From assembly GCA_011317545.1 (NCBI GenBank), contig WUJK01000004.1:744001-808000 (forward strand): a stretch of DNA of 64,000 nucleotides. Reading direction: 5' to 3'. Positions 45,871 through 57,319 of the stretch are shown here, piece by piece. The translations under genes were made by a program, and so were the position numbers. The stretch comes from Coniella vitis. Lineage: Eukaryota; Ascomycota; Sordariomycetes; Diaporthales; Schizoparmaceae. The notes under the pieces were generated by a model that was given only the letters and a program-made list of their open reading frames with translations, was not told the DNA's origin and ran no database searches. Each line of letters begins with the position of its first letter. Positions within the stretch are counted from its first letter, which is position 1.

Positions 45871-46381
45871 AGTCACTGATCAGAGGGCAAAAAGAGGTCA
45901 CACGCTTCAACAAGTCGCCGAGGGGCGCCGAGTAAAGTCGGCCGAGTACCAGAGTACACAAGTAGGAATGCAAGATGAATAAAGTCACCGAAGCAGGCAG
46001 GGGTTGGCTTGGCTGTCCAGGGAAGAGGGTGTGTAGCGGAGCGTCAGTGGAAGGCGGACAAGGCTGCGCTCGAGGTGACAAGGCCGGCACTATGTAGGCC
46101 AACAGGTTTACTATGTAGTGATAGACAGGAGAAGGGCGGGCGGACGGAACAGCGAGTGGGGGGCACCACAGGCCCTCAAGAATGCAGAAAGAACGAGATG
46201 AAGATTGGCTCGTGCGGGTGATTGCGGTTGGCGAAACCTGGGGATGTCCGGGGATCGTCGGTGCAAACCCCGGTACCGCAGCCATCTCATATCATAGTAC
46301 TATCGAGTAGGGCCTGAAGCCTTGGGCCAATGAGGGAAGGGGTCATCTTCAGATTCATCAGTCGAGGAAGGACCTGCGATA

Positions 46382-46397
46382 TACTATGTACTATGTA
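46382..46397. promoter_or_regulatory. Two overlapping TACTATGTA words
   Basis: Copies start at 46382 and 46389, sharing two bases, and form GTACTATGTAC at 46388-46398. A near-copy (TACTATAGTATGTAC) follows at about 46415. Function is unknown. Confidence 0.5.
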
Positions 46398-46982
46398 CCA
46401 CCTAGGTATGCATGTACTATAGTATGTACAGGCAGGTCGCAGCCGAGCCAGCATCTCAACCACTGGTGAGCGAGGCTGTTGCTCATGCCGTACGGGAGCT
46501 GTAGCATGCACGATAGCAGCACTCTGGAATCACCTAGCTACTCATGATAACAGAATCCATTATGTTTACTCTGTACATAAGGTGTGTCCATCAAAAAGCC
46601 AGACCAGCACCGACGTCTATGTCATAAACAGCTAATTACGGCCAATCTGCCGGCATGTGACAGCATCCACTAGCACCCGTCCTCCAGGGCTGTCATTCAA
46701 AGCCGCTCAAACGCTACAGCAGGGCCTAGGCAGGGATGCAATACCTGTTAAACTTTAGAGGCCCCCCCCCCCGGCCCTCCAGACTTGTCGGACCCCGAAC
46801 AATGCCCTGACAGCTCTTGAAGAAGCACCCCGGCACCCCCACTAAAAACCACCACCACAAACTCACTCACACACACGCACACTCACCAAACGACCTCCCA
46901 TTTTGAGCCTCATCCACACACACTCAATCCCATAACCTTCGATTCTTTTCGAGAAGGACCTTCACACGAGATACCGTGACTG

Positions 46983-47002
46983 TTGCATTGCATTGCATTG
47001 CA
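46983..47002. repeat. Four tandem TTGCA units
   Basis: Four head-to-tail copies of TTGCA lie in presumed leader or intergenic sequence. Confidence 0.85.
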
Positions 47003-49249
47003 TTTGTCTTCTCACAACGGCAACACCGGTTGTCGGTGCTGGATCTCGAACCGTAGATTGCACGGCTCTTGGCCTGCTTTGCCGTGCGGCACTTGGGCGA
47101 TTTCTACACATGGGCCTCGTGCAGATCATTGCCGCTTTGGGCAACTTGGAAGGCTTCGCTGCACGTCTTCACGATGGCTTGGCCTCTCTGCGTATAGCGT
47201 TGGGGCGACAGTAGCCATCGCCTTTGTTTCTCTTTTCCGCCACTTCGCCACCCTCGTGCTCTCGCCGCGTTATCAGTCGTTGGATCTTGGTTGTATTGTA
47301 TGGCCTGACCCATGAACACCATCTTCTTTCGGACTCTCACTACAATAATAGCCGCAACACGACCATACTATCGTGCCTTCTAATTGTTTCACAGCCTTGG
47401 CCTCGTAGTTGTGCGAAATTGACAAGAATCAACCCCAACGAGTTGTCCCTGACTTCATAATATGTAGTCCTTTTGGGAAGAAACCCAAGACAATACAGTC
47501 AACGATCGTGAAAGCCTTCCTCCTGCAGTGATCGATAATACATTGTGTACAACACCAACACGCCGAGCGGAAGATAAACAACCTCCCCTCCAGGACCCAC
47601 CACCATCCCATCGCAACCCCATCCAAGCACTTCAACCTGCCCTTTCCAATTTTCTCGGCAACCAGCCCCATAAACCAAACCAAACTCCCGCCAGCAACCT
47701 CCCACTATCCTCTCCCGACATCCGCTCAGCCTCGCTCCTGCTGTGCGTATCCTTCCTTTGCATTACCGACCGAGCAGGGTTCCCATAACCCGTCTCATTG
47801 GTCTCCGAAACACACGAGTTCCCAAGAATAGACCAAACCCCCCTTCCCCCCGCGGACATCCGTGGCCATTCTGGCGTAGGTATATAACCTGACCCGCTTT
47901 GCTTGGACAACACTGCGGCAAACCGACCTTCCCTTTTCTGCTTGCTTTCCCCGTGTCCTCTGGATCAAACTCGCTAGGGACCCCACATTCTTGATAAACC
48001 CGCAATGACAATGACGTTTGCATACTAAGGGAGCTTCGGGAGGAGCTTAGGCTCGGCGGGAGGGGGTTGTTGTGAGATCTGAGGTCTAATGGTCGTATTG
48101 TACCATGCTGTGGTGAGGAAAATAACCAGCACACCATGTGGGCAGAAAAGTTCTTGTATATACGCTGAGCATTGAGGCGAGGACAAAGAATAGAGCAACA
48201 TTAAGAAAGAGGGAAAATGGGCAAACCACAGCAGTCCCAACCCAGAGCAACGAAGAATAGGTCAACTTTCCCTTTTTGTTTTGGCCCAGAATACGCAAAA
48301 TAAAGATGAACATGTCAAGGGCGCGATTTAAAACAACAAGATGAGACGGTAGCCCATCCACATCCACAACTGCTCATTACCTGCGCATTCATAACCCCGT
48401 AGAGAGAACGCCCTCTTGGTTAAGTACTATATGTGCTTGCCTTGCCTACCTCCTTCATTTTGGGGGGAGGGGCTCCCTTTGTTTTTCTTCGATTTCAAAG
48501 TTGTCGAAGTAGGGTTTCCGATGCTGGGTGTGTACCGTTTGTGTCTTTTTGCGCGTGAGATTTCGTGTGCTTTTGTCCTTACTGCGCCTATCATGCTCTG
48601 CTGTTTGTGCCGAGTTTTTGCGCTTGAGTTTCAGGCATCCGTAATCTGTTTCCAGGGTTTCGAAGTCTATCTCTTGTCATTCTCCTGTACAAAACTTCCC
48701 TCCTAAGCAAAACATGGTCAGCCAAGTGTCAGCTCTCCATCTTGACATTGTTCGGTCCGAAGCGCACAGCTTCGTCATCAAGGCGTGTATCCGCATCGCC
48801 GTTGTGTCACTCTGCCGGTTCCTCCCGCATAAAAAACCAATTGTCTATTTTTATTGCTGAATTGACTGTCTGTCTGTTTACCAGCTCTTCATTTATATGA
48901 TATAAGTATCCAGAATTAGTGTAAAAACGCCGCATCACATAGCTATGATTACTTGGCCTTCTCCAAATAGTCTTTTCCTATTTTCCCAACGCTGCTGCTT
49001 GTCCCCATTATAACAATATAGGTTTTGTTGTGTCGTAGATTCGAGTGTCAAAATTTGTCAAGTCTCGGCAATTGTTGAGTTGCAGTCAAATTCTGGGCGG
49101 CGTATTCCTGAATGTGGCACTCATTTTGTTAATACAATTATTCCATCATCTCGGTCCTTGAGTTCTTCATCCCCCCTTTTCGTCTTTTTTTGGGGGGTCC
49201 TCTCTCTCTTCCACTTAGGATTTCGACATGCACCAAAGGGAAACGGACT

Positions 49250-49893
49250 TTACTTGTGGTAGTAGTGCGCCATCTCCAAGCCAGCCCTCTTGAAGCCACA
49301 CTTGAGGTAGAAGCCCTCGTTGGCCTCGCTGCAGTCGAGAATGGTCTTGTAGCAGCCAACCTTTTCGGCAATGAAGTCGAGGGCCTGGATCAGGCGCAGC
49401 CCGAGCTTCTTGCCTTGCTGGTCCTTTGCAACCGCGATATCTTCAATGTGGCCGACCAAGCCAAGGTTGTGAATGCTATTGTAAACAAACATGCTGTCAG
49501 TACGAGGACGAACCGCGAGAAATCTTGGAACTGCTTTTGGGGGGGCAGGGGAGAGGGGGCGCAGAAGAGAATCAACAAAATGGCTTACAATTTCCTCTCT
49601 GCAATCAGCGCACCCGTACCCACGACCTTGCCCTCTGCATCTTCAATCACCAGCACATAGTAGCTCCCATCCTGCTTCTTGATCCACGCGAACCGTTCCG
49701 CGAATTGGTCCTCGCTAATGTCGCCAACGGTGGTCAGCACGCGCAGGCAGTCGAGGAAGCCAGCATGGTAGTCGGCTTGGCGCAGGGCGCGGATCTTGTA
49801 GCCTGTGGGAAGAGCGGCTGCGACGTCGTTGGAGATGAGGTCGTCGCCAAAGAGGCCTGCATCACTGGCTGCTGCTGTGCCGTTGCCGTTCAT
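49250..49893 (-). CDS. GNA1: Glucosamine 6-phosphate N-acetyltransferase
   Basis: Exons 49893-49589 and 49493-49250 give 182 residues; the intron (GTAAGC ... CTGACAG) joins ERK-FMFVYNSIHN in phase. This GNAT enzyme makes N-acetylglucosamine 6-phosphate from glucosamine 6-phosphate and acetyl-CoA, a step toward UDP-GlcNAc for chitin and glycans in the cytosol. Family landmarks: FLDCLRVLTTVGDIS, VVGTGALIAERK, GHIEDIAVAKDQQGKKLGLRL (acetyl-CoA loop QGKKLG), GCYKTILDCSE and FYLKCGF. The length matches the family with a slight N-terminal extension. ATG 49893 is the first in-frame start. Confidence 0.93.
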
Positions 49894-51653
49894 TGTGAAG
49901 GTGGGTTCTGTTTGTGTGTTTGTTACGGGGGTTGGTTGGTAGTGGGTTTCGAGCTGCGGTAGGTTGTGGCTTTTCGTTTCGTTTTATAACGGAGAGACAG
50001 ATAAAGAGGAGAATGGGATAAAGCGGTGGACGAGGATCGAGGTCGGTGCGTGTTGGTCGATGGTGGCTTTACTGCAAGCGGGCGGTCGGCCTGTGCTTGT
50101 GCGGAAACGGGACTGGAGGGGTTGCAGAGACAAAGAGCTCGATACGGTGACGACAATGGTGTGAACAGACAAGCGATATGGAAAGAAAGCTGCAGGTCAG
50201 TTCGAAGATAGCTGCGTGTGTTGAGGCCAATTGATGAGGACAGGTTTTCGTATTTTATCCTTTGGGCTCAGCTTCGACAATTGTTTGCATTCTTACTGTG
50301 AGTACGAGGGTCGACCGACAAGTCGCGCCCCCCCCCCCCCCGGCCCCTGAGCTATTTTGGGGTACTGTACGGGCACAGCTCTGCTCCCGCAGCTGCCCTG
50401 GCACGTAGTAAGTACCTGGAATGACTGGGCCAGGCCCGCTGACAGGCCTGTGCGCGGTGCTGTAAACCACAGCCTCACCGACTTGGCCGGCGAATCAGAA
50501 ACCGTGGTTGCTGGGCACTATAGGCTGCAATACGGCTTTTCGGGCTGCGGACTGGCGCTAGCTGCTTAGACTATTGCGTATAGCATCCATGAATGTGTAT
50601 GAAGGGGATGGTTTGAGAGGTGGATTGCATTGTTTGTGCTCAGTTCGAGGGCATTGGAACGCAAGGAAACAAACCTGTACTGTCAAACTTGCGGTGGCAC
50701 GAAGCTTGTGTACATAGTACAGTGAATGACGGCCATGTCGTCATTATTCGGATTTTACTACTATGACCTAGGTGTGAACTGTATATGTTTACGTCTACCC
50801 CAGACCTTGACCACCAGCTCTGACTTAGCACAGTGCCACAGAGGGGACTTGGGGAGGAAAGAATATAGCCGTGCAAGAACTCCAGGGCGACAATGCAATT
50901 TGACCACCACATTGCTATGTAATAGTATGGGAATTCCATCTCTGTTTCTGCTGCTTCTAGAAGTATTTCATGCAGTGCCCTTGCATACAAAGCTAGCAAC
51001 CCCAGACCCGTCCAGTTGGAGCCAGTTGGAGCTGGCCACGTCCCGGGCCCGCCGACAGCGGCAGGGGCGCTAGTTGGATGCCATTGCCTATTCGTTGCAT
51101 CTGTTTTGCGTCACAGCCACTCGAACAGTTGCCCCTTCCTGGTTGTGTAGCACTGAAGCACTAGCAGCCAGCATCCTCTGTGGCGCCTTTACTACAGTAC
51201 TGTCACATGCTCAAACAAGACGACGCAAGAAACCCCCACCCCAAGACACTTTGCTACGACAACGACATGGACCAAATACACTCTTTCGGCTTGACCATGA
51301 TAACGGCCGACTTCCATTCCAACGTGATCTCTTATCGGTGCGACGAGACCCAAACAGAGCACTTGACGGCCTCGGCTGCATAGCATAATAATACTGCACA
51401 GTCGAGGTGTCCACCGTCAAATTTAAAATTGCCCAACAAAAGATATCGAGTCTCTCAACATCGCGTCATTCCGCCGTCCTTACCATCCCGTCCCGATCTA
51501 CCAGGGACACAGACCAGGTCAGGCTCGGCCCGCTCAAGACCGTCTCCGGAACGCCGTTACTTGGATTCCGCCACCCTTCTTCCTCCGCCTTTTCTCCGTC
51601 GAGCCCAAGGGAAACATTTCCCACCGCCTTGACAAAAGCATCACGTTGCCAGA
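49894..51653. other. Divergent region between GNA1 and the lipase
   Basis: It holds both promoters, a C14 run at 50328-50341 and TACATAGTA at 50711 (within GTACATAGTAC). Pyrimidine-rich sequence precedes the lipase ATG. No coding frame with a domain was found. Confidence 0.45.
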
Positions 51654-54600
51654 ATGGATGATAACAGGGCAGGCGACGATGATGGTCACGACAGCAGGGG
51701 TCGCCTCTTGCCTTCTCCTGTCGGCAGGACACTACTCCCGTCGCCCGTGGCCTCGGCCATCAGCCTGTGGACTCGCTCCGCAAGCCTGGCTCTACGGGTG
51801 AGCACCGTTATTGGAGGATATGGCCTTGGTGCAGCCAAAGCAACCACGCTGTCCAGCCTCGAGTTGGGCAGGGGGATCCTCGAGGGCATCCTGCACCGTG
51901 CTGGCAACGAGACCTTTCTCAGATCAAACTCGGACCTGGACCGCGCCGATGCCGAGACCGTCATGGAAAGGAGTCTCGAGAGCCTGCATCTGGCCATGTC
52001 CCAGGTCGTCTTCTGGACCGCGGCCGGCTTCCACCTGACTGGCACCGCACTCTCGACCATTTCTGATATTTCTCAGCTGGTGCTGTTGTACCTCGATTCC
52101 ATCTTGGGCTCGACCGAGTCTTCGAGGGCCATAGCAAGCATCATCACCCTGATTCGACGCGAATTCAACAACCCTGCTACCGGCCTTCCCGGAGAGAAAG
52201 TCGGCGTCTTTGATTTGATTGTCGGCATTGTCGGCATGGCATACTTTCAGCGGTGGGCTTGGAGACTGCTTGAGGAAGAGAACCAGCACCTGCAGATCGA
52301 AGAGGTATTATGGGACGTGGTCATTCTCAACGACGTCGATACGCTCGACTACAATAGGATTGCAGATGGCAGATGGAATGGTCGTGGAGGCTCCAACAAC
52401 GACATCACCAAGACAATCCAGCACCACAGCGTTCAAGATTCGAGCGATGATGAAGGCCTACCAGAAGTCCGCCTCAAACGCCAGATAATGGACGCCCTTC
52501 CCGCCGGCGCCAAGGTTGCCATCACCACCGAAACAAAGACAACCAAAATCATCACAGTCGACGTCTCTGGAACCGCACCTAGTACGCTACCATTGCCACC
52601 CGGGGTCGAGCTTGTGGAGGAGCAGACGCTGCGGCCACCGTCCTCGCAACAGAGCCAGCGTTGGTCGGTAGCATCCGAGCACATGCTGCATGGTCAAGAC
52701 GAGGCACATGCTACGTATCGTGTCGTCTTTCGGTTTAGCAAGAATGAGCTTCGGAGTACTCAGCTCACGGGTTTGCCGAGTTCCGACGGCGTACCTCGAT
52801 TGGTCGAGCAGGTTGACAGTTCACGGACCGAGGTGTCTACGGAAGAGGTAGCCTCTAGCGACAACGAAGACGACGAGGACAAGCCGCTGCCGCCACCAAA
52901 GTCTCCTTCTTCAGCGCGGACACCCGCGCCGGCAGTCACAAAGCCTCGTACCACGAGGTCTCTCGTTCAAGGACAAGATCTGGCCCAGTCCCCCAAATCT
53001 AGCAAAGAAGCAACAAGCAACTCTTCTCCACAGACCTCAGCAAACCAAAAGCGCACCCGAATGCCACCGGCTCGCCGTGCATCCTCCTCCAGCAGCTCAG
53101 AGCTCCCTCGGAAGAAGCAACAACAATCGATGATCAGGTTAGCAGGGAAGAAATCTCAAAAAGACAATCAGTCGTCGTTACAGTCTGCAAAGGCACCATC
53201 TGAAAAGAAAAGCGTTTTGCGTAATGTTTTGAGGAAGGGCACAGGTTCGAGCGCTTCGAGCACAGCAGTCAAGGAGGAAAAGGCATCCACAGCCACTCAA
53301 GCAACGGAATCCTCGAAAATCAAGGCCTCAGCCAAGGTTTCTCCAGGACAAAGCAACTATGCCCGCCCCAAACCATCCTCAGTCTCCTCAGAACAACACC
53401 TGCGTGTCCCGACCCGTGGCCCATCCTTGGTGCCAAACAGAAAACCCCCGCCGCCACCTCCTCCGGGGCCCAGGAAGCCTCTGACAACACGAGCTCTGGC
53501 CGAGTACACTGGAAGTCTGCAGTCAGACCAACCAAGGTCAAGCTATGTAGCAGTCCAGGAACACCGAAGAAACTCGGTCGTCTCCGATACTTACTCTACA
53601 CATTCTATGGAAAGCATGCGACCAGCATCTCCCACATTTTCACGAAACTATGTAAACAATAACACAGCGTCTAAAAAGGAAATGAAGCAGCACCCGCCGT
53701 CACAATCACCGTCACAACACCAACCCAGAATGCCACCACGCCGGTACACGCCCAGCATATATACTCTAAAAACCTCCGACTCGCAGACCTCGCTCGTCCC
53801 GTATTTCGAACCAGGGCCCTTTGCCAGCGCTGATGCGCTCATGACTCTCCGCCGTACCGGCACGGTCGAGCCCATGTTCCCACGCTTCCACCTTGTCCGC
53901 AACATCACCCGTTACATGCGCTACAGCTCCGCGTCCTATGGCTCTAATTTCCTCAAGATGCTTGGCATCTCAAAGACCATGCCGCCGATGCTCAAAGCCC
54001 TGGACAGCACACATCATGAGGTCCGCTATTTCGCCCACCACACCCAGACCTCGCCACAGTCTGTCTTGCTCGCCTCCTTCGTTGATACGCAGGGCGGCAG
54101 CGACTCGACGGGGTCTACAGAGTCAGGTGTCCCCTTGGTGCACTACATCTCTCTCGATGACGAGTCCAGAGCCGTCGTGCTAGCGTGCCGTGGCACGCTC
54201 GGCTTTGAAGATGTCCTCGCCGATATGACGTGCGACTATGACGACCTAATTTGGCGCGGCAAGACCTTCAAAGTGCACAAGGGCGTACATGCCTCAGCGC
54301 GGCGCCTGCTCTACGGTCGTGATGGGCGCGTCCTCGCCACCATCAAGGCTGCGCTGGAGGAGAATCCGGACTATGGTCTTGTACTTACGGGACATTCCCT
54401 TGGTGGGGCCGTGACGGCACTGTTGGGCGTCATGCTTTCCGAACCTGTGCATGGGGGAAAGTCATTTGTCACTTCGGCCGGTTCGCACTCTCGACTCCTT
54501 CCGTCAGCGTCCTCGACCTCTAGTTGCGCATTTTTATCAGCTGGTGTATCGCTCCCTCCTGGCCGGCCTATCCATGTCTATGCGTACGGTCCGCCGTCGA

Positions 54601-55418
54601 CCATGTCGCCTTCGTTGCGGCGTGCGACACGCGGGCTGATTACGTCTGTCGTCCACGGACAGGATCTTGTGCCGTATTTGTCGTTGGGAGTATTGCATGA
54701 TTTCCAGGCTGTGGCACTTGCGTTCAAGACGGATAATGCTGAAGCGAAGCAAGAAATCAAGCAGAGGGTCTGGGAGGCATTGCAGGGTGGTTTGATGAGC
54801 AAGGTTACTCGGAATGGTGGGGCAAGTACAAGTGGCAGCGGTAGCGCGAGGACGACAGATGGGCATAGTAGCAGTAACAGAAATAGCAGGAGAACTGGGG
54901 GTCATGCCGAGGGGAATGAAGGCGGTCATGGTAATGCCACAAAGGAAGACGAAGAATGGGCATTTGCAGCGTTCAAAACACTGCGGGTGAGCATGATGAG
55001 CGAGAAGCTTTTGCCGCCAGGCGAGGTCTTTGTTGTGGAGACAGAAAAGGTGCTCAGGCGAGATGCGTTTGTGGACCATCATTCTGATGGTCAAGAAACT
55101 TCTCCTTGCGGCGATGAGTATGGCAGTGACGACGAAGGCAACATCAACGACCACATCCGCAGGAGTCAGGGTAAAAGAGGTGGGAAAGGGAAAGGCAAGG
55201 CGAGGGACAAGACGTCGACAACAAAGAAACGAAGTAAAAGCTACCAATACGTCGGACGCCCTGCGCGGAGAATCGTGCTCAAATATGTCCGTGACGTCGA
55301 GACGCGGTTCCGCGAGGTTCGGTTCGGGGCAACGATGCTTACGGATCACAATCCGGCCAAGTATGAGGATGCGCTGGATGGATTGAGGTTTGGGATTGTG
55401 GAGGAAGAGGAGAACTGA
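51654..55418 (+). CDS. Class-3 lipase, sn1-specific diacylglycerol lipase-like (1,254 aa)
   Basis: A single 1,254-residue frame with ATG 51654. The N-terminal 200 residues are hydrophobic-helical (VVFWTAAGFHLTGTALSTI, then LVLLYLDSILG; VFDLIVGIVGMAYFQRWAW), suggesting membrane association. A long Ser/Pro/Lys-rich disordered region (about 380-690) follows, with a PPPPPPGP stretch. The catalytic domain begins near 745. It contains VHYISLDDESRAVVLACRG, FKVHKGVHASARRLL and the nucleophile elbow LTGHSLGGAVTALLG, with Ser915. AYGPPSTMS and VVHGQDLVPYLSLG provide the expected late Asp/His region of the lipase_3 fold. It should hydrolyse acylglycerols at or near a membrane; diacylglycerol is the best guess from family and architecture. 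The C-terminus has Lys/Gly-rich, charged disordered segments. Confidence 0.88.
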   Translation: MDDNRAGDDDGHDSRGRLLPSPVGRTLLPSPVASAISLWTRSASLALRVSTVIGGYGLGAAKATTLSSLELGRGILEGILHRAGNETFLRSNSDLDRADAETVMERSLESLHLAMSQVVFWTAAGFHLTGTALSTISDISQLVLLYLDSILGSTESSRAIASIITLIRREFNNPATGLPGEKVGVFDLIVGIVGMAYFQRWAWRLLEEENQHLQIEEVLWDVVILNDVDTLDYNRIADGRWNGRGGSNNDITKTIQHHSVQDSSDDEGLPEVRLKRQIMDALPAGAKVAITTETKTTKIITVDVSGTAPSTLPLPPGVELVEEQTLRPPSSQQSQRWSVASEHMLHGQDEAHATYRVVFRFSKNELRSTQLTGLPSSDGVPRLVEQVDSSRTEVSTEEVASSDNEDDEDKPLPPPKSPSSARTPAPAVTKPRTTRSLVQGQDLAQSPKSSKEATSNSSPQTSANQKRTRMPPARRASSSSSSELPRKKQQQSMIRLAGKKSQKDNQSSLQSAKAPSEKKSVLRNVLRKGTGSSASSTAVKEEKASTATQATESSKIKASAKVSPGQSNYARPKPSSVSSEQHLRVPTRGPSLVPNRKPPPPPPPGPRKPLTTRALAEYTGSLQSDQPRSSYVAVQEHRRNSVVSDTYSTHSMESMRPASPTFSRNYVNNNTASKKEMKQHPPSQSPSQHQPRMPPRRYTPSIYTLKTSDSQTSLVPYFEPGPFASADALMTLRRTGTVEPMFPRFHLVRNITRYMRYSSASYGSNFLKMLGISKTMPPMLKALDSTHHEVRYFAHHTQTSPQSVLLASFVDTQGGSDSTGSTESGVPLVHYISLDDESRAVVLACRGTLGFEDVLADMTCDYDDLIWRGKTFKVHKGVHASARRLLYGRDGRVLATIKAALEENPDYGLVLTGHSLGGAVTALLGVMLSEPVHGGKSFVTSAGSHSRLLPSASSTSSCAFLSAGVSLPPGRPIHVYAYGPPSTMSPSLRRATRGLITSVVHGQDLVPYLSLGVLHDFQAVALAFKTDNAEAKQEIKQRVWEALQGGLMSKVTRNGGASTSGSGSARTTDGHSSSNRNSRRTGGHAEGNEGGHGNATKEDEEWAFAAFKTLRVSMMSEKLLPPGEVFVVETEKVLRRDAFVDHHSDGQETSPCGDEYGSDDEGNINDHIRRSQGKRGGKGKGKARDKTSTTKKRSKSYQYVGRPARRIVLKYVRDVETRFREVRFGATMLTDHNPAKYEDALDGLRFGIVEEEEN

Positions 55419-56279
55419 TGGCAAAGGTGCGGGTCTTTGGAACGGGCGGTTAGAGTGTTCCACTATGCATGGCTTTTGTGAGGTCCTGGTGATATCATTG
55501 TTTGTTATTGTCATGAGATGTGAGAAGGACAGTCTAAGGGGTGGTGTCTAAAGATACCACAACTCGATAAGTAGAAACATGGTGATAGATGATACCAAAC
55601 GATTGATGTACTTGATTCGGAACAGTAACGTGATGGTCCAGCTTGCAGGTTATTGAATTTGAGCTTTTCATGCTAGGCACAGATGATGATTAGGTGAGCT
55701 TAGCCTTTCTATATGTTTGGCTTCTATTGGCAGCATGCAACAAGAGTTGAGCCGGTATCGGGGAGCATCATCAAAGTTGATTTCTCCCAATCTGGAGCCG
55801 GAAGCAAGTTGCTGAGTGGTGATGATTCAAGTTTACAACGTGATCCAGGCGTGTGTTGAGCATTACTCGACTGGAAGTGAAGAAGGGAGGCTGTTGATTA
55901 TATTGACACTGTCCGTATATACCGACTACTTAGCCGGAGAGGTGTATAAAGGTCGAACGAAGTATTGAGCAGTCTCATAAACATACCGATGTCAATATCG
56001 AATGTAAGCATCAGCTCAATTCTATGGACTTGTCAAAAAGGAATAGCGTTGGATTGATGGGCAACGGAGTTTATAAGTTAAAAATAAGGTGATTTATTAT
56101 TTTACGAGACGGGTGGCTCCATCAGTTTACGAGGATCATGGATGGCACCATGGAGCGTTTGACAGAGATCACAGAGGACAAGAGGGAAAGAGTATACATT
56201 CGTCAAGAAGCAATGTATTGTGGTCTGTTTGCGACAAGGTGCTAGCTTGGTGTTGACAGACTACTATCATTGTGAAAGG
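55419..56279. other. Lipase 3' flank
   Basis: A/T-rich sequence following the lipase, with no domain-bearing frame, RNA gene or repeat seen. Confidence 0.45.
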
Positions 56280-57319
56280 TTACAAGCGGCAATGATTTTT
56301 TTTTTTTTTTACCAACTCAGGATGGTATTTGGCAGAAATGGAATCAAATAACCCCGGGAGACCTAGGTCCGTTCGGATACATGATTCCAATTTATTCATT
56401 TCATTTCTCCTGCCAATCAGGCGCTTAGCCTGTGGTTTTTCCTGAATCGCAAAATCCAAATACGAAGCCCTTATCTTTGATGGTGACCCCCCGCCGTCCC
56501 CCAAGCTTGCCAAGGTGGAACTACCTAACCACAGACTTTCTTTTTGCATAACATGACGCTTTGGGAGGTAATGCAGCCTGAGTAGATAGTGTTTGGCTTT
56601 CGAGCACAGTGACTGTTGACCGCTCTCTCAAGTTCACTATGGTTGAGAACGAGTTTAGAGTCTCCGTTTATTGTGTACCTGGGCTTATTGCCACGGAAGT
56701 GCTCAAGCAGGAATTGGCTATCAATAGACAGCGCCGTCACTATTTCGAGCATTTTGGGAGTAGAACTCGTTGAGGAAGAGGGTGGGCTCATAGATACGGT
56801 GATATAATCCAAGCATCGTCACACGGATGAAGAGAAGTTGTCATCAGCCTGGAACGAGGAATATCTCTAAATGCTTGCCTTTTGATCGTCGTCAAAATGG
56901 CGGTACGTACAGCCTGCATACAATGCTTGAGACGAACCATGAATAGAACCTACTGCAGATACGTGATGTTCTCATAATTGCAGCGTGCTTAGACGTCCTG
57001 TAAAGTATGTTTCTCATAAAACAGTTAGTAGCCGGGAGCTCGCGTCTTCTCCCACAAAAGTCTCGTTGAGACACAAGAGCACTCGATACTCCCTGGAGCT
57101 TCATTTCTTTAGCCTCTACCCAACCTTTTGTTCCGAGATACTTCCAACTCCTCGCGTGCCTTTCGTCAAGTTTTCAGAACCTCGTATTGTCTTCTTGAGG
57201 AGGTCATTGTATAACTCAAGATTTACCTGCCAATTCCCATGCATTTTCATCTTTTGACACACTCTTATTTCGTCTAGATCAGTGCATCTCCGCCGCGCCT
57301 CCGTAGCTAACTTGACCAT
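56280..57319 (-). CDS. Possible spliced gene, unrecognised
   Basis: Several minus-strand pieces look coding but do not form one frame: MVKLATEARRRCTDLDEI... from 57319, LEIVTALSIDSQFLLEHFRG near 56750, and a frame ending ...DSISAKYHPEL near 56300. A strong branch-and-acceptor pair (CTACTAAC, then TTTACAG about 25 bp on) at about 56990-57025 supports an intron. I cannot fix the exon set or recognise a family; it may be a gene, a decayed gene or chance. Confidence 0.22.

Larger units (their letters stand above)
44846..49249. other. 4.4-kb region with no firmly supported gene
   Basis: It holds the upstream region of the gene at 44845, a minus-strand frame at 44916-45060 that looks coding (IRVRKDIHVYQRLVDGEF) but has no ATG nearby, a four-unit 10-bp tandem repeat at 45311, a small ORF at 45763-45870, TACTATGTA words at 46109, 46382 and 46389, a C11 run at 46762-46772 and a TTGCA tandem at 46983. 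From 46.8 to 47.8 kb the plus strand is C/T- and C/A-rich like an untranslated leader, with only short frames. Nothing recognisable lies at 47.8-49.2 kb. Confidence 0.4.

Noticed and set aside
46983..47315. Overlapping plus-strand frames starting in the TTGCA repeat
   Set aside because: No domain, and two overlapping frames of similar quality suggest leader sequence; at best upstream ORFs.
48086..48367. 93-codon hydrophobic minus-strand frame
   Set aside because: Hydrophobic run without conserved motif, no ATG context or splice support; likely chance in A/T-rich sequence.
54537..55514. 325-codon minus-strand frame
   Set aside because: It is antisense to the lipase C-terminal region and lacks any domain.
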